Assembly: GCF_014905175.1 (NCBI RefSeq)
Contig: NC_057788.1
Span: 17,340,154-17,404,153, forward strand
Source: Aphidius gifuensis
Lineage: Eukaryota > Arthropoda > Insecta > Hymenoptera > Braconidae
Length of the DNA stretch: 64,000 nucleotides
Direction: 5' to 3'
Below the pieces are notes generated by a model. It did not search any database and had not been told where the DNA came from. It saw only the letters and a program-made list of their open reading frames with translations. Every line of letters begins with the position of its first letter. Positions within the stretch are counted from its first letter, which is position 1. A program made the position numbers and the translations under genes. This document shows positions 12,541-24,741 of the stretch, in pieces.

Positions 12541-13099
12541 TAAGGTTTAGATTTTTTTTTTTTTTTGAAAATTTACACAAAAAAAAATTAAATTTTACAT
12601 TTTTTTATGATATAATTTTTTTGGTAAGAATCCTATATAAAAAAGAACAAGGTACTAATAGCTAACTTCATGTGTCTTCGCTTTATTCGTGATTCTATTG
12701 GCTGACGCTGTCGACACATTCATATTTATTAGCTCACACACGCATACACGTTCGATACATTCAATAAATCGATATATTCAAGATAGTGGCTAAGTTAATT
12801 TAATATGCAATTTAATAGTCATGAACAGATGCAATAATGTCAAATATATTTTATTTATTTATGAAATATTTTCAATAAAAGTGTCATTGATGTTTATTAA
12901 AACATTAATCAGATGCAACAATTGAATCAATGTCAAGTATTGCCATCAGTTGATAAAAAATTAAGATAGGTTATAATTCGTCGAAAAACATGAATGAGAA
13001 AGTAATAAATATTTACACACATACATTGAGTAAAATGGAGCAAAAATAATGGTCAAATTTTATTGATTAATTTGATAATCATTGAACAACACCATCAGC
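12541..13099. other. Spacer between array blocks
   Basis: AT-rich sequence with one less AT-rich patch (12660-12760). No gene, inverted end or tandem repeat is evident. Confidence 0.4.
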
Positions 13100-13950
13100 A
13101 CCAATACATGTTATTTTATTTTTAAAAAATGAAAATGTCCTAAGAAAAGCAGTAGCTAAGAAAAGGATGTGACAAAGGAATTGATGTTGCTTAAAACATA
13201 ATTTCTTTGGCAACATTAATTCCTTAGCCACATATTTTCCTGAGCTACTATTTTTCTTTGGGTATTTTATTCATTTAATGAATAAAATACATGTTATTTT
13301 ATTTTTAAAAAATAAAAATGTTCAAGAAAAAGCAGTAGCTAAGGGAAAGATGGAGCCGAGGGATTGATGTAGCTTACTATTTAATTTTTTTGGCTACATT
13401 AATTCCTTAGCTCCATCTTTCTCTTAGCTACTGTTTTTTCTCGATAATTTTATTTGTTACAATAAGATGTATTCATTTCATTCGTCAAACAAAGAAATAA
13501 AAGACCAAGGAAAAACATTATCTGAGAGAAGGTGTAGCTAAGGAATTAATGTAGCCGAAAAAATTAAATGGTGAACTACAATAATTCCCTACCTTCATCT
13601 TTTCTTAGCTCCTGCCTTTCCATGGTTTTTTATTAATTTATTTGACAAATAAAATTAGTACAATTCATGTTCAGAAATAAAAATACCAAGAAAAAACCGT
13701 AGCTAAAGAAAAGATGTAAAGAATTAATGTAGCTAAAAAAATTAAAAAGTAAGCTAGATTAATTCCCTTGCTTCATCTTTCCCTTATCTACTGTTTTTCC
13801 TTGGTTTTCTCCATTTATTAAGAGTTATTGTATTTATTTCATTCGTCAAATAAATCAATAAAATTACCAAAAAAAAGCAGTAGCTAAGATAAAGTCAAAA
13901 AATCAATGTAGCCAAAAAAATCAAATGGTTAGCTACATTATTTCCTACAT
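13100..13950. repeat. Palindromic array, about five units
   Basis: Units of about 170-190 bp alternate AGCAGTAGCTAAG and CTTAGCTACTG half-sites round AT-rich centres. The last units diverge (GACCAAGGAAAAAC, TTGGTTTT). The block leads directly into 13950-14340, which matches the right arm of the element at 59965-63835. Confidence 0.8.
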
Positions 13951-14340
13951 GATAATAATAATAATAGTCATATACCTGAGTCAACAAAACAATATACAAA
14001 TATTAAAAATGGTAATAATTATCTAACACAATATTCAATACGATCAAGAACCTTTTGATTCATCAAACTTGTTGTTTTTGAATCCAAACATGAACATAAT
14101 TGTTAAAGTTGTATATTTAAAACCACTTGTCACTAGCTTGTCGGTAAAGCAGCAGGCCTAGTGTTTTCGATATACAGTAATTGGATGAGAACCGTTTTCT
14201 TATAAATGTGGCCTAAAATCTTGACTTTAACCTCAAGCTGTCATCTCAAAGATAATTCGAATAAAATAAAAAATTAATTTCTAAACAATTTATCAAGAAT
14301 GAATTTTTTCTATTTATCAATTAGTTTTCGAGTTTGGAGC
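13950..14340. repeat. Arm homologous to 63250-63600
   Basis: Shares ATATACCTGAGTCAACAA, AAACTTGTTGTTTTT, ATACAGTAATT(G/A)GATGAGAACCG and ACCTCAAGCTGTCAT in the same order and strand as 63280-63560. The same arm occurs inverted at about 60190-60460. This shows that the 10.6-14.3-kb array and the 60-64-kb element are relatives. Confidence 0.8.
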
Positions 14341-14634
14341 GTGTAAACAGAAAAGAAAAAATGTTGCCGGGAATTGATTACCGTTCTCCGTGAATCTAGC
14401 ACAAACTGCCGAACTTAGCACAGAAAATGTCCAACTTTTAAATAAAATTTATAATAAAATATAGTAAATTCTAAAACCGGTAGTGCGTAAATTCTCAATC
14501 TGCTAGAATTTACTTGTGAGTATCGTGAATTTAGTCATTTTTTTAAAAGAAAAATTACAATAAAATTATGTAAAATTTATAGCTTAGTATTGTATATAGT
14601 CAATGGCCAAATTTTTTACATAACTTTATAGTTA

Positions 14635-16140
14635 TAATAAGCCGCCATGGGGGCACTTCGGGGTGCCACGGGCCTGAATTCCGATACTTCCTTTTATAAT
14701 TTAATTTTTAATAATTTTTTTAACCCCTTTAGCCATTTTTTTTTTGATTGAGATTTTTTTTTTGTATTTAAAATACATTAAAAAAAAATACAATAGCTCG
14801 CCAATCAGTTTTCACGTACTTTATAATTGGCATTTTTTTTCATTTTCAAAAATTAATATCTTGGCCGGGATAGAATTAATTTGATTGAGATTTTAAAATT
14901 AACTTAATATAATAAAATTAAAAGTATTGAACAAACACCAATCAATTTTGAATTGTTTAAATTATCAATTTTTACCTGGCTTACCTGTGGACAGGGGCAA
15001 AAAAAAATTGCTTGGCATCAAGTGAACCGTGTTCTGGGTCTCAAGAACTACCATTTAACAGGTATTTGTTCAATTCGGTTCTGTTTACGTTTTTTGACAT
15101 TATCTTACCGTCTACTACGAGTGGTGTCAGTGTGGCACATGTTTCGTATATATTCGAGGTCCCGTAGTAGACTTGATACGTTGAACCTCGACCGGTGCTA
15201 GTTTTCCCCTCCATCCGTCGAAAAGACGAACTCTCCGAAGGCTACGGGCTGGATCGGATACCTATTCGTGTTGCGGGCTAGGAAAGCGTGTTGCGCATGT
15301 CCGGGACGATAGGTGGGGATTCAGAGGACTCACAGTAGCTTAGCACAGAACGCTATCGTTAGACGACACAACTTGTCTGGCTCTCGAACTGATCACTTCT
15401 CTTCTCTTGACTGGCTCTCTTGGTTCACTACTGGTTCTCTCGACATCGTTTGGATCTCTCGTAAAGGCTCCCTAGGTATCAGACGTTAAGTCCTGGTGAA
15501 ACTCTGTCTGAATTTCCAATGATGGACTAATACTAATGATCACGCTATATGGTTCTCTCATTATAATAATAATAATTATTATATTCTCGCTACATAATAT
15601 GTATGTGATGGTTAGACCATCATTACACATAAATGTGTATGTGTGAGTTCACGAATGGATCGCTGTAAATAATAATAATAATAATAATATTGACATATAT
15701 TATTATTGCAATGGCAACGTATGTGTAAGACCTGATCACGGATGGATCGCTGTATGGTTCCCTATACAAAATACATATCTCACATGTAGAATATTTGCTC
15801 CTACACTTATGATACTTGTGACGTCAGTATTTTGCTATAGTATAGTCGCAATGTAATATAGGCGTATGTAATACACTATACTTGGTTCACGATAGTTCCC
15901 TCAGGTTTGGTTACGTATTTCATAGTCCGATCAGGTGGACCGCGCCCCTCTACCATTTCTAAGACTGAGTTAGGTTCTCGTATTTTCTTCTCGTTACTCC
16001 TACGGCTGTTGGCTTCCGAGATAACCAACATGGCTCCCCCCGGTGATTTTGAGGAGAATGGTGAGAAATCCTCGTTGTTAACCTTGGCCGATAGTTCTCG
16101 CCGCGCAGGTCAGAAAATCGGTTACAGTATTTAAAATTTC
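14635..16140. repeat. Composite repeat and less AT-rich tract, unidentified
   Basis: It begins with GCCGCCATGGGGGCACTTCGG; a like block is at 37668-37710. Bases 14700-15060 share blocks with the palindrome at 9443 and with 63855-64000 (TTACCTGTGGAC, TCAAG(A/G)ACTACCATTT). From about 15070 to 16140 the DNA is clearly richer in G+C, with repeated TGG(C/T)TCTCT words (15370-15480) and AAT microsatellites (about 15563, 15670-15690). Frames of 75-86 codons overlap on both strands at 15907-16219, and I recognise none. It could be a long terminal repeat or other TE interior, but I see no protein evidence. Confidence 0.4.
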
Positions 16141-16189
16141 GTTTTGAGGTACAATTTTTGTTCAATGGCAATGAACCCCCACGGAAATA

Positions 16190-16861
16190 TTTTATAAAAT
16201 TTTTATAAAATTTGGGCAAACTTGTTAAGAAGTTTTTATAAAATTATAGAAATTAAAGAAATTATATGAAAATTTGATAAAAATTTTCGAATACGAAAAT
16301 ATATCTTTAGATCTCAACTTATATAAAATTTTCTAGCAGTTTTATGTCGGGATATCTTCATAGATGTCTGTATATATCTTGATATATGATGTTATGTCCA
16401 AGTATCTCTCGATTTATACAGAAATATAAGTATATACCTAAAGATATAAAGACATATGAATGTTCTTCCTCTAAATTGTAAAAGATATATTCAAACATAT
16501 TATTCCATATATACGAATATCTCTCGAGATATACACAAATATGAGTATATATCTAGAGATTTGAAGACATAAGAATGTTCATGCTGTTAATTTTCGGCAA
16601 AAAATAAAAAGATCTTCTTATATATAAGAATATATCTTTAGATATAATTATATATCGTTTTATATCTTTACATCTCATTTAAATTAAAATTTTCTAGAAG
16701 TTTTATGTCAGGATATCTTTACAGATGTATATATATATATCTTGATACATGATGTAATGTCCGAATATCTTCTGATATATTTACAAATATCTGGAATAAT
16801 ATAAAAAGATCTCCTCATATATGAAAATATATCTTTAGATCTCAACTTAATTAAAATTTTA
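16190..16861. repeat. Diverged AT-rich direct repeats
   Basis: ATATCTTTA(G/C)ATCTCA recurs near 16302, 16663 and 16826, and AAATTTTCTAG(C/A)AGTTTTATGTC(G/A)GGATATC-type blocks (words of each visible at 16325 and 16687) repeat with changes. Many ATATCT words fill the gaps. No coding content. Confidence 0.6.
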
Positions 16862-17458
16862 TAGTGATGCCGCGACAGACGAGAGAACTCGAGACGAGAC
16901 GAGACACCGATGTCGATATGCAAGAGAAAAGTCGAGAAATAAATATTTAAGTTCATGTTTTTATCTTTTTTATATTTTATATATTTTCAATCTACTTATA
17001 ATACATTTTTGACCCGTTTTATATTACTTGTTTTCAATAAATTTTTTTTTGGTTCAGTAATTATACTTTAGACGCTTTCATAATTTTTTTTAATCTATTA
17101 TAATAAATTTTCAATTTTTTTTCATCAATGTTGATTATATTATTTATATTGCTTCTCGTTTTATGTATAGTACAATAGATAACATATATCTTTTCTTCAT
17201 ATTATATTTGTTTTTCGCAGAAAAATTACCGGAATAACCAAATAATATCTAAGCATAAATAATTCGTATCAAAAAATTAAAAAAAAATTATAATAAAATC
17301 AAAGTAATGAATCTATTATTTATATTGTAAATAAAACTACTAAAAATAAATTATTGACCAAGAAAAGTCGAGACGAGACCAGAGATAGCTGACGAGAGAC
17401 GAGAATATTCGAGACGAGAGACAAATTTTTTCTCGTCACGAGAGACGAGACGAGAGAG

Positions 17459-19543
17459 CAGTGCCGTAACAAGGGGTGGGCAAGAGGGGCAACTGCCCAG
17501 GGCGCAGTGTAAAGAGGGGCGCACTTAGAAGCGCGTGACAAGAAAAAAAATATTCTTTTTAAAACAATTGAAAAAAAAAATTTATTTTCAGGAAATAAAT
17601 TGACTACTGTCATTTATGATCATTCGGGTATTACATAAACATGATTGTCTTTCTAAATTTGAAGGTAATCGTCCTTATTATTGCCATTGTTCGTTTAGAG
17701 ACAATCGTCCAAAAACAATATTAAAAATGCAAAATACGACGTAAAACAAAAAATACTTAATAATTTCGATTGAAATTTTTTTTTTAATTCTTCTGACAAC
17801 GGCCAAGACACGATCCTCTATACTTTAAAATTCTACCTAATTCTACCTATCACTAACATCGTATTTTAAGGGATTTGGACGATTTTTTTAAAACGAAGAG
17901 TGAGACAACATTTTTTCTCTGTTTTTTGTCTTTTTCGCACTCATAGAAATATTGTGTTTCTAGAAGTCATCCGCAAGAGGTCTCTAGTAATTTTTCAATA
18001 ATTCCTCATAAAAATAAATTTTTTTATACTTCAATTATTAATTGTAAAAAAACTAAGCTCCAAACCTCTTTTATTTTTTTTCATGATGTCATATTGTCGA
18101 TTGGAGATATTGGTATTTTTTATGGATTTTTTTTTGACAAAAATCGCATTCTCCATAAGAGGCAAGAGCCAATGTTGAAAGTTGTCAACTTTAAAAATTA
18201 ATAAAAAAAAACGAGCTTCCAAACAATTACCAAAAAATCACATAAAATGTATTAGTATTTCAAAAATCTACTGTATAAATTTCATTTCTTTCTCATATTC
18301 CGAAAAAAATCGTCCAAATCCCTTAACAGACTTAACCACGAACGCAGGTTAAATAATGGACCGATTTTTATTCTACTTGTATTGACTATAGGCCAAAGGA
18401 ATTTTTTTATTTGGTCACATCCTTTTCTTAGCAACATTTGCCATAATTAATTAATAAAAAAGCTATTGCCAAATATTGCTGAGGAAAGAATGTATAACCA
18501 AATATATTATTTCCTAGTCTAAATAAATTCTTTAGCTATTTTAGACAATAATTTCAATTTATGATAGGAGATATTGCTTAAAAATCAATTTAGACTAGGA
18601 ATTAATATATTTGGTTACATTCTTTCCCTAGATACATTTGCCATAATTAATTAATCAAAAAGAGCTATTGGCAACTTTTGCTAAGGATTAGATGTAACCA
18701 AATAAATTATTTCATAATCTAGATTAATTTCTCTGCAATTTTTTCTATAATAAAATAGAATCATTGTGCCAAATTGATTGTATCTTCAATAGACTTCGAT
18801 GACATCATGATAGATGAATACAAATGAAACACAAAACAATTGAAACACCTCACAGGAGGCACCATAGATAAATTTTCCAGTGACAATGCTAGAAGACAAA
18901 AATTGTTTTGATTTCGTAATGATTCATTCTTCATCTATATCACCCCTGGTAGAAATAATCTCTCCGGATTTTCTCCAGATTATCTCCGGATTTCTCCGGA
19001 TTTTCTACGCAATTGAGACTTCCGGTATTATTCCGGAGTTTTTTCGGGTTTTCTCCGGATTTTTTCAGAAAAAATTTCTTTTTTATTTTTCGTATGCAAA
19101 CTCTTAATTCTACTTTTTCTTATTAATTTTTCCATTTTTTTGTGTTTGTTTTTTTAAGTCAAAATTCCGGAAAAAATCCGGAGATATTATAGAAATAGTC
19201 TGGAGATTACTCCGTAAATAAAATGTTATTTTCGATGGTGTTTAAAAATTTTTATTATTTTTATTAAATTCTTCCTGGATTTATCATGAAACCGGGATCG
19301 TTCACTCAAATCGCGAATGATGGTGGATTCACGATGAAGTTCTTGATATCCGTAAATATCTCCGGAAGTCTCAATTACGAAGAAAATCCGGAGAAATCCG
19401 GAGAGATCCGGAGAAAATCAGGAGAGATTATTTCTACCAGGGTACACCTAACAAATGATTTTTTTTTCATATATTATATCGATAAAAATAGGGCGCAAAA
19501 TATAATTTTGCCCAGGGCGCAAAAATTCTTTGTTACGGCACTG
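17459..19543 (+). mobile_element. Non-autonomous hAT-like element with exact 8-bp duplication
   Basis: Ends are CAGTGCCGTAACAAGG and (T)TTGTTACGGCACTG. Flanks are CGAGAGAG at 17451-17458 and CGAGAGAG at 19544-19551, an exact 8-bp target duplication diagnostic of hAT-type insertion. Near the ends are paired GCCCAGGGCGC blocks. It is 2085 bp long with no transposase frame. It landed in the CGAGA tract of the element at 16862-19589, so it is younger than that element. Confidence 0.92.
18944..19442. mobile_element. MITE with CCCTGGTAGAAAT ends and TCTCCGGA core
   Basis: CCCTGGTAGAAATAATCTC at 18944 faces GAGATTATTTCTACCAGGG ending at 19442. Both subterminal zones are runs of TCTCCGGATTTT and its inverse. 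Compared with the sister hAT copy (32045-32165), about 120 bp of host sequence is missing at the insertion site, so no target duplication can be read. Confidence 0.85.
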
Positions 19544-19592
19544 CGAGAGAGAGCTGTCTTTCGTCTCGTCTCGTCTCGAGGCATCACTACAT

Positions 19593-20340
19593 GTGGCTCG
19601 CGTTACCGTTGAAAATAAAAAATTTTTAATACACCGGCTAAGGCCGTGTTAAATTTTATTCATTTTAATGATTTCGAACAGTAACAATATAATATTAGTC
19701 AATTTTTTTTGATCTTTGAAATAAAAATGACAAAAATTTTATTTTTTATTATTTCATAAAAACGATAATTTATTTTGAAAAAAGTTTTAAATAAAATAGA
19801 AGAATTTTACCACGCACTTTTTTTAAATCTTGTACAAAGTATCTATGACGATTTTCAAAAAAGTTAGGGCGTTTTTTAAAAATTACTAAAAAACTAGGCA
19901 AGCATTAACTTTGTAATAGAGAGACTTTGTATTAAGCATAAACAACCCATTTTTTAAAACTCCATCGCCCATCATAGGAAAGGGCATTGTCTGTTAAAAA
20001 AAACTAAATTAAAAGAAAAAAAAATCGGTTTTTTTCATTTTTTATAAAAAATGTATTTCATAGATCAAAATTGTTTCGGAGAGGCGATAGATTTTTGGAG
20101 TACGCATGTTTGACGCCTAATACGAAGTCTATAACACCATTTTATCACGAGTTATACCTTGCCTAAAAAATGAAAAGGGCACAAGCTATAACTCAAGATA
20201 GAGTAGTCACAGAGGTTTTATATTAGGTTTAAAATAATAATTTTCGCTCGATATGTTTTGATATCAAGATATCCTGAGATCTCTTGATATATTATTATAT
20301 CTAAAAAGATCTTTTCATTTTTTCCCGGGCTGTACCAACT
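19593..20340. repeat. Repeat related to the 45951-51028 insert
   Basis: GTGGCTCGCGTTACCGTTGAAAA at 19593 (read in two parts) is the inverse of the end near 51010, with CACCGGCTAAGGCC against GGCCCTAGCCGG. Inside, GAGAGACTTTGTATTAAG and CTCCATCGCCC resemble the GAGACTTCGTA/CTCTATCGCCC units at 46030-47080. The element appears to end near 20340 without a clean partner end. Confidence 0.6.
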
Positions 20341-20490
20341 TGTTTAGAAACACATAAAAAATAAATAAAAATATAACCTTTCTATTTGTTGACAATTTGA
20401 TATTTTGACAGTCAATCATTATACATATGTACTATACATGTATAAATATAAACAAACAAATTTATTAATAACGCTAACCATTGTTGTTGT

Positions 20491-21700
20491 ATTACGTAGG
20501 CGAAGCCTATATAGTATTAAATTCATACACGTTTTTTTTAAAATGATCATATCTTGTAAAGTAATAAAGGTAGAAGGATCGTATTAGGACCAAATTATTT
20601 GTCTATGAAAATACTAAAACCAGGGACTTACTAAAAGTAATTTTAATCGTTAGTTAATTTATTATTAACAAAAAACGATCACCGTGTAATTTTCAAAGTC
20701 AAATAATAAGAAAACTAAGAACAAATCATGGATGCGATTTTTTGCCAGGATATTAAGAATGACGGAATTTATAATAATCGAGTTTAAAATTGTTTTTAAT
20801 GTCGTTGGAAGATTGTTAATAAACAAAAAAACAAAATTGCTGTTTTTTTATGTTTTGCATAACTCTTTAAAATTTTAACTTACAAGCTTTGTTTATAGCT
20901 CAAATTAATTGTCTTTTCGATACCGAGAGCCAGCCTCTCTTGATAAAATTTGCTCTGATCATTCGTTAATTAGATATCAGCAATTGTTTATAACAATCAC
21001 TATCAGCCTTTATGTTACAGTCGAAAAATAGTAACGAAGGAGTGATTTTAGCGATTTTTATCAAGACAGGGTGGCTCTCAGGAATTTAATATCAAATTTT
21101 TTGAGCTTAATAAAACTTTTTTATGTTAATTTGTTCAAAAGTTATCCGAAATATAAACAATTACCGATTTTTTATTTTGAACATTTTTTCTTCAAAAAAG
21201 AGTTTAAAGCGCATGCGTAAAAATTTCTTTGCTGTGGTTACAATTTGCTTGATCGATAAAATAGTTATTTATATTACCATGTTATTAAAAAGAAAAAAAA
21301 AAACTACCATGCATGGACAAATTTTCATAAATAAAAGTAATAAACAAAATGGTTCTAAAAAAGATTTGTTCAGTTTAAAAAAAAGTAAATTGAACGATTT
21401 ATTTTTTTTATATTTATATTGATTTCTTTTTTGAACGAATCTAATAAAATTATTAATTACAAGTGGTATAACCTCAAATTTTTTTCATCTGTATTTTGAT
21501 TTATGTACATAATTTGACAGGTGAAAAACAGCGCGAAAAAAACAAAAAATATTTAATCATATAATTTAAAATTATTAATAAAAAAAAAAAAACTAAAATG
21601 AATTTGGAATAATCAAGAGGAACCACACGGGCTTTCGCCGGAGTTTTGAAAATTTTCAATTTTCAATAGAACGAATCCGTTACTAAAATTTTTTTTTTAA
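20491..21700. mobile_element. 1.2-kb repeat, near-identical twin at 58562-59755
   Basis: From ATTACGTAGGCGAAGCC to GAACGAATCCGTTACTAAAA the sequence matches 58562-59755 almost base for base; visible differences are a 2-bp TA indel near the start, scattered single bases and short homopolymer changes. The right end resembles the ends at about 50955 and 19600 (CCGGAGT(T/A)TTGAAAATTTT). The 99-codon frame at 21123-21422 is Lys/Ile/Phe-rich and not kept intact in the twin, so I do not call it a gene. Confidence 0.9.
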
Positions 21701-22750
21701 TGTTGGCTGTATCCAAAAAAACTAGTGTGAAGTTAGCGGTTCTATGCTGAAAATGCTGCGTGCAGCATTTTTTCAACATAGTCCTCAGCGGCCATTTTCT
21801 AGTAAATTTTTATGAGATATAGTGACACAAGTACTATGGCATACTCGAAAAACTATGCTAGTGGCTACATGCCTTAACAATTATCGTAATGACGCTGAAG
21901 CTAGCAGCAAGTCAGGGATGTTTAGGTCAAAAAACAAATAGTCAAGTGCTCTTTGCACGGTAAGTGTTCCGTAGGGTTTTTTCTTCTTTTTTTTTAAGTT
22001 TTGTTCAATTGAATTTTTTTTTCATTTTTATTTCGAGAAAATGGGAATATTTAATCTAGTAAGGCCCACAAATGAAAAATAATTATAATGATTGATTTAG
22101 AAAAAAAAAAAAAGTTAATTTCATTCAACATCAACTAATTCTGTTCGTCAGTTTAAAAAATATCTCAAAATAAGAAGACGTGAGACTACATATCGTTGAA
22201 TAAAAAGAAAAAAATTAAGGACCGAAAAATTTGAAAAAAATATCGTGAAATCTACTAATTAAGCGTCGTCGATTCAAACATTGCCGGAATCGGTCGGTCG
22301 ATATTTAAATTTGGGCCCTGTGAGAAAATGTATCGTTGCCCATTCTATATGTATACTGAGTTTCTTGCAACGTTTCATGTTGCGTTGCCTATTCTATATG
22401 TATACTGTGTTTCATGCAATGTTTCGTGTTCCGTTGCCTATGCTACTTCCGTCCCCGATTTTCGTGACAAATTTTTTTTTTAGCTACACTTCAAAAAGAA
22501 GTTTCACTTCAAAAAAATATGTTCATTGCTTTTGGGAAAAAAAGTGGAACATAATGAGCATCTCAAAAGCCAATTCGATCCAGAACTTTAATTTTCATCG
22601 CGAAATAACAAGAAGTCACATGAAAAACGAAAACATAAGTGTCCTACCGAACACTAATAAATCATTATGATCAGTTGAGTACTTTCTGAAAACATAGCAG
22701 TCAAAGCTTTTATTTTCACATTTATATATATAGGGCATTCCATGTCCACT
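21701..22750. other. Repeat fragments and a 49-bp tandem repeat
   Basis: ATGACGCTGAAGCTAGCAGC at 21890 matches the end of the foldback at 28253-32666; its partner end was not found. CGTTGCC(C/T)ATTCTATATG recurs at 22334 and 22383, and CGTTGCCTATGC follows at 22432, a 49-bp period. The 129-codon frame 22281-22670 spans this tandem repeat and has no recognisable motif. Confidence 0.6.
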
Positions 22751-22756
22751 CACAGG

Positions 22757-22955
22757 CATGGTACAAGAACTACAGGTATTGCTATATGCAGCAGTGCGCA
22801 GTCTGGCTTGGCTACTGTGAGGGCTACTGTGAAAGGCAAGCTTTTGATTGGTTTGATTCAGAAAAGGCATCTTTTTTATTGGCTCAAAAGGCTGCGCAAA
22901 CCGTGACGAAAAATTGATAGACTACTACTGCGATACCTGTCGTTACTGTACCATG
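22757..22955. mobile_element. 199-bp hAT-like MITE with exact 8-bp duplication
   Basis: Ends are CATGGTACAAGAACTACAGG and CTGTCGTTACTGTACCATG, flanked by CTCACAGG at 22749-22756 and 22956-22963. Internal GCAGTGCGCAGTCTGG matches the larger relative at 31136-31732. Confidence 0.93.
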
Positions 22956-23499
22956 CTCACAGGGTTCTTTCCCTCACCCTCTCAGATTTATAAACAAATA
23001 TTTTTTTTGCGTTCTTCAGTGCTTCATAGCACTACATGTATTTTTATGGGCTGTAGTTTGTCACCCTAGATGAGTTGATTCCCCAGAAAAAGTCTATTAC
23101 CGGAACGCCATTTTGTACTCACACAATAAAAACCTCTTTAATTCCTACGTTATCTGTCTCGTTTCTTCCTTACCTGTTAAATTGCAGTTTTCCTCAAATG
23201 AATGGTAAATTTAAATATAATAAAACCATACAATTAATTTGTTTAATAAATTAAAATACTGTTGCAAAATTATGCTAAGGTAGCCGAGGAATTAATGTGC
23301 ACAGAGAAAATAAGTCTTTCTTTCCATATTTAAAATTGATTTATTCAACGAATTGATAACATGCAATTGATATTAGTATTCATAATGGTAATGGAATAAT
23401 AATATTAACAAAAAAAAATTTTTAACTGAAGTAATAAAAACATTGCGGTGATGACAATATTTTTTTTAAATGTTATTTTACAAATTGACTTGGATTTTC
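22956..23499. other. Intergenic stretch, nothing identified
   Basis: No gene. One short piece (about 23225-23300) carries the array-like words GCTAAGG and GAGGAATTAATG. Confidence 0.4.
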
Positions 23500-24010
23500 T
23501 TTCACTTGAATATTGTTTACCTTCATAAATTAATCCATAAAATTTTCCACAGCATCTAGATAAAAGTAAAATATATTATTGTTAGTATAAATTCATAATG
23601 ACTCTTTTTTTTTAATATTTAATAAAACGATAATGTACTCATCTTAATTTTTTGAATCCGAGCCTATAAGTTCAATTATTATTGCTGACTTCTTCGCATG
23701 AGTATTGTTTAGCTTCATTAATTAATCCATAAAATTTTCCACAGCATCTAGATTCTAGACAAAAGTAAAATATATTGTTGTTAGTATATATTCATGATAA
23801 CTGTTTTTTTTTTAAATTTGATTATTAAATAAATAGATAATGCACTTATCTTAATTTTTTTATTCCAAGCTTATAATTTAAATTATTATTGTTGATTCTT
23901 TCACTTGAATATTGTTCAGCTTCATTAATAATTCCATAGAATTTTCCACAGCATCTAGACAAAATTAAAATAGATTATTGTTGGTATAAATTCATAATGA
24001 CTGTTGAATC
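23500..24010. repeat. Tandem repeat of about 200 bp, three copies
   Basis: CTTCAT(A/T)AATTAATCCATA and TTTTCCACAGCATCTAGA recur near 23520, 23712 and 23918. Between them TTCATAATGACT and a poly-T run repeat. No coding content. It passes directly into the palindromic array. Confidence 0.8.
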
Positions 24011-24630
24011 TGGATAATTAATTTAGCCAAATAATTAACACGTAGCCAACATTTTTTCCAAAGCTATTGAATTATTTTAGAAGACAAAGAGCTATAGGAA
24101 GAATAGAAGCTAAGAAAAGGATGTTGCCACATGTTAATCTATAAAAAAATTAATTAACACATAAGCAACATCATCCATATAGCTATTTTTTCCACAGCTT
24201 TTTTATTATTTTAATAGACATAAAGCTATGGGAAAAATAGTAGCTAAGGAAAGAATGTTGCCACATGTTAATTAATAGAAAATTAATTTAGCTAAATAAA
24301 TTAACACGGAGGCAACATTTTTCCTTAGCTAATATTTTTCCCATAGCTTTTTAATAATTTTAATAGACAAAAAGCTATGGAAAAAATATTAGCTAAGGAA
24401 AGGAAGTTGCCACATGTTAATTTATACGGAATTAATTTTGCCAAAGGAATAAACATGCAGGCAACATCCTTTCGTTAGCTAATATTTTTCCCACAGCTTT
24501 TTATTAATTTAAATAAATAAATGGTCATAGGAAAAATGGTAGGTAAGGAAAGGAAGTTGCCACATGTTAATTTATACGAAATTAATTTTGCCAAAGAAAT
24601 AAACATGCAGGCGACATCCTTTCATTAGCT
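24010..24630. repeat. Palindromic array, variant units
   Basis: About four units of 120-130 bp alternate AGCTAAGGAAAG(A/G)A(A/T)GTTGCC with GGCAACAT...TTAGCTA, and AAAGCTATGG with CCATAGCTTTT or CCCACAGCTTTT. The half-sites resemble the TAGCTAAGGAA family but the dyad centre is ACATGTTAAT rather than ACATGTAAAT. Confidence 0.8.
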
Positions 24631-24741
24631 AATATGATGTATGTAATAGATGTAACCCTGATTTTTTTTCTTATTTTTATCATCAACGACCCAAAAAGCA
24701 CCTCTATCAAAAGAGTAAACTACCCCGAGTAGAAATTCAGT

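Larger units (their letters stand above)
16862..19589. mobile_element. hAT-like element with CGAGA-repeat ends, carrying a nested element
   Basis: TAGTGATGCCGCGA at 16862 faces GAGGCATCACTA ending at 19589. Subterminal DNA is a run of CGAGA/GAGAC words (16872-16910, 17370-17458, and the inverse from 19552). The same family with a clean 8-bp target duplication lies at 45390-51531. Here flanks do not match, so the ends may come from different copies. The interior is interrupted by the hAT-like element at 17459-19543. Confidence 0.75.

Noticed and set aside
15907..16219. Overlapping frames on both strands, possibly a coding exon
   Set aside because: No recognisable domain and no convincing splice context; kept only as an unidentified island.
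21123..21422. Conserved small protein shared with 59141-59395
   Set aside because: The twin copy changes the frame by a single base in a T run; conservation reflects recent copying of the whole 1.2-kb repeat.
22281..22670. 129-codon frame as a gene
   Set aside because: It reads through a 49-bp tandem repeat and A-rich tail, with no motif, signal peptide or splice context of note.
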